Made by a program: the position numbers and the translations under genes. The notes under the pieces were generated by a model. It did no database searches and was not told the origin of the DNA. It saw only the letters and a program-made list of their open reading frames with translations. A DNA stretch of 9,437 nucleotides from Bacteroidota bacterium (lineage in GTDB: Bacteria > Bacteroidota > Bacteroidia > UKL13-3). This document shows, piece after piece, positions 1 to 6,065 of this stretch. The DNA lies in assembly GCA_004293295.1 (NCBI GenBank), contig RDYC01000256.1, positions 1-9,437 on the forward strand. Reading direction: 5' to 3'. Within the stretch, counting starts at the first letter, position 1, and every line of letters starts with the position of its first letter.

Positions 1-1218
1 GTGGTTGATAAATTACTCACGGGTTTTGATGCCATACACTGTACCTATTTGTACATAGACAAGCAGATGCAAGACCACGGTTTGTTTCAAGCGATTTGCC
101 GTACCAACCGATTAGGAAAAGAAGAAGAAAATGACCCGTATTACAAAGAGTTTGGTTATATCATTGATTACAAAAATCTTTTAGACAATCTCAATAAATC
201 AATTACAGATTATACTTCGGATGCTTTTGATGCCTTTGATGCAGAAGATGTAAAAGGCTTATTAACTGACAGGCTTGTGAAAGCCAAAGAACGGTTGGAA
301 GATGCCATTGAGGCCTTGCATCAATTGTGTTTAGATGTTCCTGCGCCAAAACAGATAGAACAGTTTTATCATTATTTCTGTGGCGACCCAACCAACAAAG
401 ACGACCTGAAAGACAACGAGGAAAAGCGTTTGACTTTATACAAATTGGTAGTGGCTTTAATCAGAGCTTACAACAACATAGCTGCTGAAATCATTGAAGC
501 AGGTTATACACAAGCCGAAGCCGACAAAATAAAAGAGAAGGTAAACCACTATGCTGAGTTGCGTAACAGCATCAAGCATTACAGTTCCGACTATATTGAC
601 TTAAAGAAATACGAACCCGATATGCGTCAGATGTTGGATATGTATCTCACAGCCGACCCAAGCCGTGTGTTATCTAATTTAGGCGAAGCAACATTGCTTC
701 AACTCATTGTTGAAAATGGAATTGAAGAAGCCACTGATAAATTGCCGGCAAGCATTAAAGGCAACAAAGCGGCAATGAGCGAAACCATTGAAAATAATAT
801 GCGGAAAACGATTATTCAGGAAATGCCTGTTAATCCTGCTTACTACGAAAAAATGAGTGTATTGCTTTTGGAGTTGATACGACTAAGAAAAGAGGTTGCA
901 ATCTCTTATGAAGAACTCTTAAAAAAGTACGAAGAATTAGCCAAAAATATTCAGCCAAATACAAAGAAGTCATACCCCAAAGGCATTGATAACAAGCCAA
1001 AGCAAGCTTTGTACGACAACTTAGAAGAGAACGAAGAGTTGTCGATTGTGATGGACGAACAAGTACGTTATGTAAAAGATGATGATTGGAGAAGCACCCA
1101 CATCAAACGAAGAAAAGTTGAATTAGCCATAAAAGAAGTATTAGAAAAATATGGCATTACAGATGAAGAAATGTTGAGTAAAATATTTGATTTAGTTACT
1201 AATCAAAAGGAGTATTAA
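1..1218 (+). CDS. hsdR: Type I restriction enzyme subunit HsdR, C-terminal part (5' partial)
   Basis: This is the end of the motor and endonuclease subunit of a type I restriction-modification complex, which translocates DNA by ATP hydrolysis and cuts unmodified DNA. The reading frame is open to the first base, so the GTG at position 1 is an internal valine codon and not a start. Residues 1-10 match helicase motif V (DKLLTGFD) and residues 28-38 match motif VI (LFQAICRTNRL), with the arginines expected for ATP hydrolysis. The remaining roughly 360 residues are the charged, helical C-terminal region typical of HsdR, which contacts the HsdM/HsdS methylase core. The nuclease domain and motifs I-IV must lie upstream of the window, as should hsdM and hsdS. 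The stop is one base before the next gene's ATG, so the two are very likely one transcript. The family call is secure; the subtype is not determinable here. Confidence 0.93.
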   Translation: MVDKLLTGFDAIHCTYLYIDKQMQDHGLFQAICRTNRLGKEEENDPYYKEFGYIIDYKNLLDNLNKSITDYTSDAFDAFDAEDVKGLLTDRLVKAKERLEDAIEALHQLCLDVPAPKQIEQFYHYFCGDPTNKDDLKDNEEKRLTLYKLVVALIRAYNNIAAEIIEAGYTQAEADKIKEKVNHYAELRNSIKHYSSDYIDLKKYEPDMRQMLDMYLTADPSRVLSNLGEATLLQLIVENGIEEATDKLPASIKGNKAAMSETIENNMRKTIIQEMPVNPAYYEKMSVLLLELIRLRKEVAISYEELLKKYEELAKNIQPNTKKSYPKGIDNKPKQALYDNLEENEELSIVMDEQVRYVKDDDWRSTHIKRRKVELAIKEVLEKYGITDEEMLSKIFDLVTNQKEY

Positions 1219-1219
1219 G

Positions 1220-1936
1220 ATGCATCAAATAGAAATCAGCGACTTCACAATTGATGTGGTGCGAAAGAGCATAAAAAACATGCACCTATCCGTTTATCCG
1301 CCAACTGGCAGGGTTCGTATTGCTGCACCATTAAACATAGATGACGAAGCTGTAAGACTATTTGCCATTTCAAAAATAGGTTGGATAAAAAAGACCCAAC
1401 GTAAATTTGAGAAACAAGAAAGACAATCGCCCAGAGCATTTGCCGAAAGAGAAAGTCATTATTTTGAAGGTAAAAGGTATTTATTGAGAGTAACAGAACA
1501 CGAAGCACCGCCCAAAGTCATTATTAAAAACAAAATCCATATTGACCTTTTTGTTAGACCGAATACAAGTATTGAACAAAGACAAAACATTTTGAATGAA
1601 TGGTATCGTAAACAATTAAAAAATCAAATTCCAGCACTCATTTTCAAATGGGAAAAGATTATTGGTGTTAGTGTTGCAGACTGGGGTGTTAAACAAATGA
1701 AAACCAAATGGGGAACTTGCAACATAGAACAAAAACGGATTTGGGTAAATCTTGAACTGGCTAAAAAGCCGACACATTGTTTAGAGTACATTATAGTTCA
1801 CGAAATGATACATTTATTAGAACGAAATCATAACGACCGTTTCTTGGCATACCTTGACAAGTTTATACCAAAGTGGAAGTTTTATAAAGAAGAATTAAAT
1901 CGTTTACCAGTAAGCCACGGAGAATGGACATACTAA
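1220..1936 (+). CDS. YgjP-like zinc metallopeptidase (DUF45 family)
   Basis: This 238-residue protein belongs to the YgjP/DUF45 family (PF01863), soluble predicted zinc proteases related in fold to SprT and WLM peptidases. The active site is visible near the C-terminus: H194-E195-M-I-H198 forms HExxH, and H204 in ERNHNDRF is the likely third zinc ligand. The family's second hallmark, normally WGSC, appears as KWGTC at about 163-167, followed by WVNLELAKKP. The length is normal for the family and there is no signal peptide or membrane segment, so it is probably cytoplasmic. It starts one base after the hsdR stop, with AAGGAG (in the end of hsdR) as a good ribosome binding site about 9 bases ahead of the ATG. 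Peptidases of this family often sit next to type I restriction genes. Its substrate is unknown; a role in regulating the restriction complex is only inference from this arrangement. Confidence 0.9.
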   Translation: MHQIEISDFTIDVVRKSIKNMHLSVYPPTGRVRIAAPLNIDDEAVRLFAISKIGWIKKTQRKFEKQERQSPRAFAERESHYFEGKRYLLRVTEHEAPPKVIIKNKIHIDLFVRPNTSIEQRQNILNEWYRKQLKNQIPALIFKWEKIIGVSVADWGVKQMKTKWGTCNIEQKRIWVNLELAKKPTHCLEYIIVHEMIHLLERNHNDRFLAYLDKFIPKWKFYKEELNRLPVSHGEWTY

Positions 1937-1955
1937 CAATAAGACCAAAGCTTAC

Positions 1956-1992
1956 AAAAAAGCTTGCAAAGCCAACCCAAAACAGCTTTTTT
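1956..1992. terminator. Possible weak intrinsic terminator after the hsdR-peptidase unit
   Basis: Perfect 9-base complementary arms, AAAAAAGCT (1956-1964) and AGCTTTTTT (1984-1992), enclose a 19-base loop, and the right arm ends in six T. A smaller AAGCTT/AAGCTT hairpin (1948-1953 with 1960-1965) overlaps it. It lies about 20-55 bases after the peptidase stop and before the Fic gene, which is the right place for a terminator, and it would work in either direction. The stem has only two G/C pairs, so termination may be weak. Confidence 0.35.
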
Positions 1993-2059
1993 ATGCAGCC
2001 ACAATTACCTACTTTGGTTGTATTGAAATGTAATAATTGAGCAATAGAGAAAATAAAGC

Positions 2060-2938
2060 ATGAAAGAACAGCTAAAAATATCCATACGCTTTTTTGATGA
2101 CCGAGAAGTTCGTGCGGTTTGGGATGATGAAAATGCCCAATGGAGATTTAGTGTGTTAGATATTGTAGGTGTGCTAAATGAAGAGCCCGATTACAAGAAA
2201 GTTCGCAACTATTGGAAATACCTAAAAGCCAAGTTGAAAAAGGAAAACAACCAGTTGGTTAGTGCCACTACCCAACTGAAACTAACTGCAGCAGATGGGA
2301 AAAAGTACCTAACAGACACATTGGACAGCAGTGGAGTTGTGGAACTTGCAAAATATTTTCCCAACAACAAGGCAATGAAGTTTTTGGATTGGTTCTTATA
2401 CAGCGACACGAGCATTGACGGTCAAAGTAAGAAAAAAGCCTACACCCTTTTTGAAAGTAATTTAATAGACGAGTTTGAGGTGGGAACAACCAAAGGCTTG
2501 CAACAAATACACGCCTATTTGTTTGGAGGCTTGTATGATTTTGCGGGGCAAATCAGAGAAAAGAGCATTTCAAAGGGAGGCTACCAATTTGTGTATGTTC
2601 AGCATTTAAAGACTACTTTGCAGCAAGTAGATGCCATGCCGCAAAAAACCTTTGACGAGATTATTCAAAAATATGCCGCCATGAACAAGGCACATCCTTT
2701 TATGGAAGGCAATGGCAGAAGCACAAGGGTATGGCTGGATTTGATATTTAAGAAAGAACTTAAGAAATGTGTGGACTGGAGTAAAATCAGTAAAAAAAAT
2801 TACATGGACGCCATGATTATAAGTACTGTAGATTACAGCGTGTTGGCAGAACTCATTAAAAGTGCACTCACTGAGAAAATTAACGACAGAGAAATGTTTA
2901 TGAAAGGCATAGATTACTCTTATTACTACGAAGAATGA
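2060..2938 (+). CDS. Fic family protein with Bro-N-like N-terminal domain
   Basis: This is a two-domain protein of 292 residues. Residues about 8-115 resemble the Bro-N (BRO/phage antirepressor-type) domain often found beside type I restriction genes, with VRAVWDDENAQWRFSVLDIV near its start and AADGKKYLTDTL at about 77-88. Residues about 125-292 are a Fic domain, which in most characterised members transfers AMP from ATP to a target protein hydroxyl. The catalytic loop is intact: H212-P-F-M-E-G-N-G-R220-S-T-R223, matching HPFxEGNGRxxR. The last residues contain S287-Y-Y-Y-E291-E292, resembling the SxxxE(G/N) inhibitory motif that class III Fic enzymes such as NmFic carry at the C-terminus, except that the final G/N is E. 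This suggests a self-inhibited enzyme. No antitoxin gene is evident next to it. It sits 123 bases after the peptidase gene and may have its own promoter. The Fic call is certain; the Bro-N call is likely; the target is unknown. Confidence 0.92.
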   Translation: MKEQLKISIRFFDDREVRAVWDDENAQWRFSVLDIVGVLNEEPDYKKVRNYWKYLKAKLKKENNQLVSATTQLKLTAADGKKYLTDTLDSSGVVELAKYFPNNKAMKFLDWFLYSDTSIDGQSKKKAYTLFESNLIDEFEVGTTKGLQQIHAYLFGGLYDFAGQIREKSISKGGYQFVYVQHLKTTLQQVDAMPQKTFDEIIQKYAAMNKAHPFMEGNGRSTRVWLDLIFKKELKKCVDWSKISKKNYMDAMIISTVDYSVLAELIKSALTEKINDREMFMKGIDYSYYYEE

Positions 2939-2973
2939 TAAAAGAAAGCCTTGGTAATACCGACCTGTTAAAG

Positions 2974-3003
2974 CCCCAAGCTCGCGCACATCCTGCAAGC
3001 GGG
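2974..3003. other. GC-rich patch in non-coding DNA after the Fic gene
   Basis: 21 of these 30 bases are G or C (70%), against an AT-rich background. It lies in a 280-bp stretch (2939-3218) in which I recognise no gene. A minus-strand open frame runs through here into the Fic gene, but it mainly shadows that gene. The patch could be the edge of an interspersed repeat or remnant of a mobile element; nothing in the window confirms this. Confidence 0.25.
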
Positions 3004-3140
3004 ACAAATTCAATAACGCCTTTGCAAAAGTGATCACCACAAGTATAGTTTTCTATTTGCCACAGACCGCTAACAGCCTTAACTGTTCTCCCTTTTGAGC
3101 TAAGTGCACCACCTCAATCAAAACCGTTAAAAGCAATTTT

Positions 3141-3152
3141 TTGTTCGAACAA
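3141..3152. promoter_or_regulatory. Perfect 12-bp palindrome upstream of the DUF1456 gene
   Basis: TTGTTCGAACAA is its own reverse complement. It lies 67 bases ahead of the DUF1456 start, in non-coding DNA. A gap-free 12-bp palindrome here is a plausible binding site for a dimeric repressor, but no regulator gene nearby points to one. Confidence 0.35.
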
Positions 3153-3156
3153 GGAT

Positions 3157-3177
3157 TTACCTATTAAACCTAGGTAA
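3157..3177. promoter_or_regulatory. Perfect 7-7-7 inverted repeat upstream of the DUF1456 gene
   Basis: The arms TTACCTA (3157-3163) and TAGGTAA (3171-3177) are exact reverse complements around a 7-base spacer. It begins four bases after the 12-bp palindrome and ends 41 bases before the DUF1456 start, a suitable place for an operator over a promoter. Function is inferred from position and symmetry only. The ACCTA/TAGGT core resembles, but does not equal, the GTTACC/GGTAAC repeats in the HxlR-qorB region. Confidence 0.35.
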
Positions 3178-3218
3178 GAAAATTATACGCGTAAATAACC
3201 TTAAATTGCCGCAGTATT

Positions 3219-3719
3219 ATGAATAACAACGATATACTTAGGCGACTTCGTTATACATTTAGGATAACAGATGAAGCCATGATAGGGCTCTTTTTAAAAG
3301 GAGGATTAACGGTTAATCAGGAGCAACTTGTCAAATGGCTTAAGAAGGAAGAAGAGGAAGCGTTTATGCCCTTGTATGATATTAATCTAGCTGCTTTCCT
3401 AAACGGTTTTATTATTCAAAACAGGGGGCAACAAGGTAATGAAACCCCAAAGCCCGAAAAAAGCTTAAATAACAACTTAATTTTTAGAAAACTGAGAATT
3501 GCCTTGAACCTAAAAGATGAGGACATCCTAGCGATTCTACAACTGGCAGATTTCAGGTTTAGCAAAAGTGAATTGGCAGCCTTATTTAGAAACCCCGAAC
3601 ACGAAAAATTCAGGGTATGTAAAGACCAAATTTTACGCAACTTTTTAATGGGCCTACAACTACAAAAAACATCGCGAAAATCCGGTGAAACAGCACCCAA
3701 GGCAACGAATAGCAAATAA
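3219..3719 (+). CDS. DUF1456 family protein (YehS-like)
   Basis: This 166-residue protein belongs to DUF1456 (PF07308), the family of E. coli YehS. The diagnostic feature is an internal duplication. Repeat one (about residues 2-65) starts NNNDILRRLRYTF and ends INLAAFLNGFI. Repeat two (about 84-147) starts NNNLIFRKLRIALNLKDEDI and ends DQILRNFLMGLQ. Each repeat is a small helical unit of about 64 residues. The tail after 150 is polar and probably disordered. It has no signal peptide or membrane segment, so it is expected to be cytoplasmic. Its biochemical function is not established. It stands alone, with about 280 bases of non-coding DNA before and 312 after, and two palindromes upstream that could be operators. 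No Shine-Dalgarno sequence is visible, as is usual for this phylum. The length and both repeats are normal for the family. Confidence 0.92.
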   Translation: MNNNDILRRLRYTFRITDEAMIGLFLKGGLTVNQEQLVKWLKKEEEEAFMPLYDINLAAFLNGFIIQNRGQQGNETPKPEKSLNNNLIFRKLRIALNLKDEDILAILQLADFRFSKSELAALFRNPEHEKFRVCKDQILRNFLMGLQLQKTSRKSGETAPKATNSK

Positions 3720-4031
3720 TTGCTTCTCATTCAATTGCTCAAGCCTCCCCTTTTTTTGAATCATTTCAAGTTTTAGTTCTATCGCTTAAAACACCTTATT
3801 TTCGGGTTGATAAACGCTGGTTTTAAAGAGGCTGGCGTTAAGTATACATTAACGCATCAGCATTTTTGATGATTTGCCACCATTTGAACAATTGGATAAA
3901 ACACCATGGTTAACAAGGGCATTTTTTGTATACATGCCTTGCCTATTCACGCATTGCCCCACATAAATAAAGAGACTTAAGTAATACCAAAATCGCATTG
4001 ATTGGCTTACCGTGAATGAAAAAAACCTCTA
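3720..4031. other. 312-bp intergenic stretch without a recognisable gene
   Basis: This lies between the DUF1456 gene and the converging end of the HxlR gene. I see no coding sequence that I can support. It contains the inverted repeat at 3835-3855, a bulged hairpin with arms at about 3914-3921 and 3935-3941, and two copies of GTATACAT (3842-3849 and 3928-3935). A run of seven T at about 3751-3757 follows a C-rich stretch but has no good stem ahead of it, so no convincing terminator is seen. Confidence 0.5.
3835..3855. repeat. Perfect inverted repeat (7-bp arms, 7-base spacer) in intergenic DNA
   Basis: GCGTTAA (3835-3841) and TTAACGC (3849-3855) are exact reverse complements with spacer GTATACA. 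It lies about 115 bases after the DUF1456 stop and about 175 bases beyond the HxlR stop, between convergent genes. No T-run follows either arm, so a protein-binding site or small structured element fits better than an intrinsic terminator. Confidence 0.35.
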
Positions 4032-4376
4032 TTATAGCATTTTCCGCTTTTTTATCACATGTTCCATGCCCCACTTTTCCATGGCATTAAGCACCGGAGC
4101 CAAACTTTTGCCAAGTTTAGTTAATTCATATTCAACACGTGGTGGAATTTCGTTATACTGTTTCCTGGTTATTAAACCATCTTCTTCCAACTCCTTTAAC
4201 TGTTCTGTCAGCACCTTTCTTGATAAGTCGGGAATGCGCGCAGCGATTTCTCCAAAACGCCTCTTCTCCGACCGCAAACAATATAGGATAACAGGTTTCC
4301 ACTTGCCACCAATTAACTGAAGCACCCCGGTTACCGGGCATTTTATTGCACTACTTTTTGCTGTAATTGTTACCAT
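4032..4376 (-). CDS. HxlR family winged-helix transcriptional regulator
   Basis: This 114-residue protein is a HxlR-type (MarR-related) winged helix-turn-helix DNA-binding regulator, normally a dimer. The family signature is clear: KCPV at residues 12-15, GGKWKPVILYCL at 23-34, the helix-turn-helix from RFGEIAARIPDLSRKVLTEQ (40-59) through LKELEEDGLI (60-69), and the wing with PPRVEYELTKLG at about 78-89. C13 is the conserved N-terminal cysteine that in HypR, YodB and QorR-type members senses disulfide or quinone stress; a second cysteine, C33, is present. It is divergent from the qorB-like gene and shares its 109-bp upstream region, the same arrangement as E. coli ytfH-qorB. It most likely represses qorB and perhaps itself through the GTTAC/GTAAC repeats, one half-site overlapping its own start codon. 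The regulator family is certain; the redox-sensing role is inferred. Confidence 0.95.
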   Translation of the reverse strand: MVTITAKSSAIKCPVTGVLQLIGGKWKPVILYCLRSEKRRFGEIAARIPDLSRKVLTEQLKELEEDGLITRKQYNEIPPRVEYELTKLGKSLAPVLNAMEKWGMEHVIKKRKML

Positions 4377-4453
4377 TTTGTTACTACTATTTACTTAGTT
4401 ACCAATAGGTAACAGGTTACTTTTAAAAACTATTATTAGTTACTTTGCGTAAC
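4369..4453. promoter_or_regulatory. Operator array of GTTAC/GTAAC inverted repeats between hxlR-type gene and qorB
   Basis: Seven GTTAC or GTAAC half-sites lie in 85 bases: 4369, 4380, 4398, 4409, 4416, 4439 and 4449 (first base of each). They form GTTACC-AATA-GGTAAC (4398-4413), GTAAC-AG-GTTAC (4409-4420) and GTTAC-TTTGC-GTAAC (4439-4453), all with perfect arms. The density and symmetry are what a dimeric winged-helix repressor would need, and the first half-site overlaps the regulator's start codon. Binding by the adjacent HxlR protein is inferred from the divergent arrangement. Confidence 0.6.
4440..4447 (+). promoter_or_regulatory. Possible -7 promoter element of the qorB-like gene
   Basis: TTACTTTG matches the Bacteroidetes -7 consensus TAnnTTTG at five of its six fixed bases. 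It lies 39 bases ahead of the ATG, leaving a short AT-rich leader. It sits inside the inverted repeat at 4439-4453, so a bound repressor would cover the promoter. I see no clear -33 TTTG box. Confidence 0.4.
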
Positions 4454-4485
4454 AAAAGTAATTATTAATTTTAAAAAACAAGCAA

Positions 4486-5367
4486 ATGATTTTAGTAACA
4501 GGAGCAACAGGAAATTTTGGAAAGTCAACCATTGATTTTCTGATAAAAAAAGGGATTTCATCAACCAATATTGTTGCATTGGTAAGGGATGAAGCAAAAG
4601 CCGCTGATTTAACCAACAAAGGAGTGGCATTGCGAATTGGCGATTACGACAATTACAGTTCACTGGTTAATGCCTTTACAGGTGTAGAAAAACTACTCTT
4701 TGTATCGGGTAGTGACATTGTAAACCGCAATGCGCAACATCAAAACGTGGTATCTGCGGCTAAAGAAGCGGGAGTAAAACACCTTGTTTACACCAGTTTT
4801 CTTGGAAAAGATGAAACGCCAGCCTCTCCGCTTTGGATGGTAGCTGAATCACACCTGAACACAGAAAAGTGGTTAAAAGAAAGCGGCATGAATTATACCA
4901 TTTTGAAGAATACCCTTTACATGGATTTTATACCTGTCTTTTTGGGCGAAAACGTGTTAGAAAACGGGCTCATTTATTTACCTGCCGGTAATGGTAAAGT
5001 GGGCACCGTTTTACGAGTTGAAATGGCAGAAGCCACTGCCAATATCCTTACCTCCGATCAACATTCGGGAAAAACATACCGATTTACGAGCCATGAAGCT
5101 TTTTCTTACCAAGAAGTTGCGCAGCATCTTACCGAAATAACCGGCAGAACAATCAATTACATTTCGCCAACTGCTGATGAGTTTGCCAAAACCTTAACTG
5201 AACATGGCGTGCCTGCTGAATTTATTGGCTTATTTTCCAGCTTTGCCGTGGCTCAGGCCAATGGAGAATTGGAAATGGTTGGCTCAGACTTAGAGCAACT
5301 TTTAGGCCGCAAAACCACTTCGTTACACACCTTCTTAAAGCAAGTTTATTCGTTATCAACAAAGTAA
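4486..5367 (+). CDS. qorB: QorB-like NAD(P)-dependent quinone oxidoreductase (NmrA/atypical SDR family)
   Basis: This 293-residue protein closely follows E. coli QorB (YtfG), an atypical short-chain dehydrogenase that reduces quinones with NADPH. The Rossmann dinucleotide motif is at the very start: VTGATGNFG (4-12), G6xxG9xxG12. R34 in ALVRDEAKA is in the position that favours the NADPH phosphate. D53 in GDYD, GVEKLLFVSGSD (66-77), AAKEAGVKHLVYTSFLG (91-107) and the PAGNGKVG stretch are all recognisable counterparts. The atypical-SDR feature, absence of a classical YxxxK pair, is also seen. The start is chosen because the Rossmann motif begins at residue 3-4. The divergent HxlR-family gene and its operator-like repeats suggest induction by quinone or electrophile stress. 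The assignment rests on similarity along the whole length; substrate is not proven. Confidence 0.9.
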   Translation: MILVTGATGNFGKSTIDFLIKKGISSTNIVALVRDEAKAADLTNKGVALRIGDYDNYSSLVNAFTGVEKLLFVSGSDIVNRNAQHQNVVSAAKEAGVKHLVYTSFLGKDETPASPLWMVAESHLNTEKWLKESGMNYTILKNTLYMDFIPVFLGENVLENGLIYLPAGNGKVGTVLRVEMAEATANILTSDQHSGKTYRFTSHEAFSYQEVAQHLTEITGRTINYISPTADEFAKTLTEHGVPAEFIGLFSSFAVAQANGELEMVGSDLEQLLGRKTTSLHTFLKQVYSLSTK

Positions 5368-5385
5368 AAGCAGGAACGCTGTAAA

Positions 5386-5460
5386 ATGATAGGTGGAATA
5401 GCACTTGGTTTTGTAGAGGTTAGGCATGGTGCCAAAGGGAATAAAAGGAGAGCGAAGTAG
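5386..5460 (+). other. 24-codon open frame in the qorB-VOC gap, coding status unclear
   Basis: An ATG at 5386 opens a 24-codon frame to TAG at 5458-5460; the predicted peptide ends in a very basic tail (KGNKRRAK). The strand is purine-rich. A small GGCA/TGCC hairpin lies at 5423-5433 and an AGCCC/GGGCT pair at 5459-5479. No family is recognised and no ribosome binding site is convincing. It may be an intergenic repeat or leader and not a gene. Confidence 0.15.
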
Positions 5461-5528
5461 CCCAAAATGATGCAGGGCTCGTAAAAATCAAAAAATAGGG
5501 GTAACATTGACAACGAATTACCAATAAA

Positions 5529-5948
5529 ATGAGCAAACAAATTTTTATTAATTTAGCCGTAAAAGACCTGCAAAAATCAATGGACTTTTACACCGCTTTA
5601 GGATTTACCAATAACCCACAGTTTTCTGACGACACGGCAAAATGCATGGTTTGGAGTGACCATATTTATGTAATGATATTAAGCCATGATAAATTTTTGA
5701 CCTTTACCAATAAACCCATTGCCGATACCAAATCACAAGTTGCCGGGCTATTCTCCCTATCGGTTGATAGTGTTGATGAGGTGCATCACTTTATGACGAA
5801 GGGGCTTGAAGCCGGAGGAACAGAACCCAATGAAATGAGGGACTATGGTTTTATGCAACAGCGCACCATTGAAGATATGGACGGACATACCTGGGAAGTT
5901 TTTTTCATGGATGTAACCAAATTCCCAAGTGAGCAACAAAATGCCTAA
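5529..5948 (+). CDS. VOC (glyoxalase/bleomycin-resistance fold) family protein
   Basis: This 139-residue protein has the paired beta-alpha-beta-beta-beta layout of the vicinal oxygen chelate superfamily. Repeat one runs from FINLAVKDLQKSMDFYTALG (6-25) to YVMILS (47-52), and repeat two from GLFSLSVDSVDEV (73-85) to DMDGHTWEVFFMD (116-128). The length fits a single VOC monomer that works as a dimer. E123 in the last strand is in a usual metal-ligand position, while the first strand has N8 where glyoxalase I has His or Gln. True lactoylglutathione lyase activity is therefore doubtful. Many relatives of this type are annotated as glyoxalase or extradiol-dioxygenase-like without a known substrate. 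It follows the qorB-like gene on the same strand after 161 bases and precedes a DinB-like gene, a combination that suggests general detoxification or stress response. No Shine-Dalgarno sequence is seen. Confidence 0.88.
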   Translation: MSKQIFINLAVKDLQKSMDFYTALGFTNNPQFSDDTAKCMVWSDHIYVMILSHDKFLTFTNKPIADTKSQVAGLFSLSVDSVDEVHHFMTKGLEAGGTEPNEMRDYGFMQQRTIEDMDGHTWEVFFMDVTKFPSEQQNA

Positions 5949-5960
5949 AAGCTGGTAGAA

Positions 5961-5985
5961 AATGGAATTGCCATTCAATTTTAAT
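5961..5985. terminator. Weak hairpin after the VOC gene, possible terminator
   Basis: AATGG (5961-5965) and CCATT (5971-5975) pair around a 5-base loop about 12 bases after the VOC stop, followed by an AT-rich CAATTTTAAT stretch. The stem is short and the T-run only four, so termination is uncertain. Confidence 0.25.
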
Positions 5986-6065
5986 AAAAACTTAAATTTC
6001 CATCAGGCGCAGATTGCTTAACGCCAAAATACTTCATGATTAACATCCTTTAACCAATAACAACA

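Noticed and set aside
2606..3040. 144-residue minus-strand open frame
   Set aside because: Most of it is antisense to the well-supported Fic gene, including the catalytic motif region, and the product resembles no family I know.
4012..4320. 102-residue plus-strand open frame
   Set aside because: It is antisense to the HxlR regulator, whose family motifs are clear; the plus-strand product looks like a shadow.
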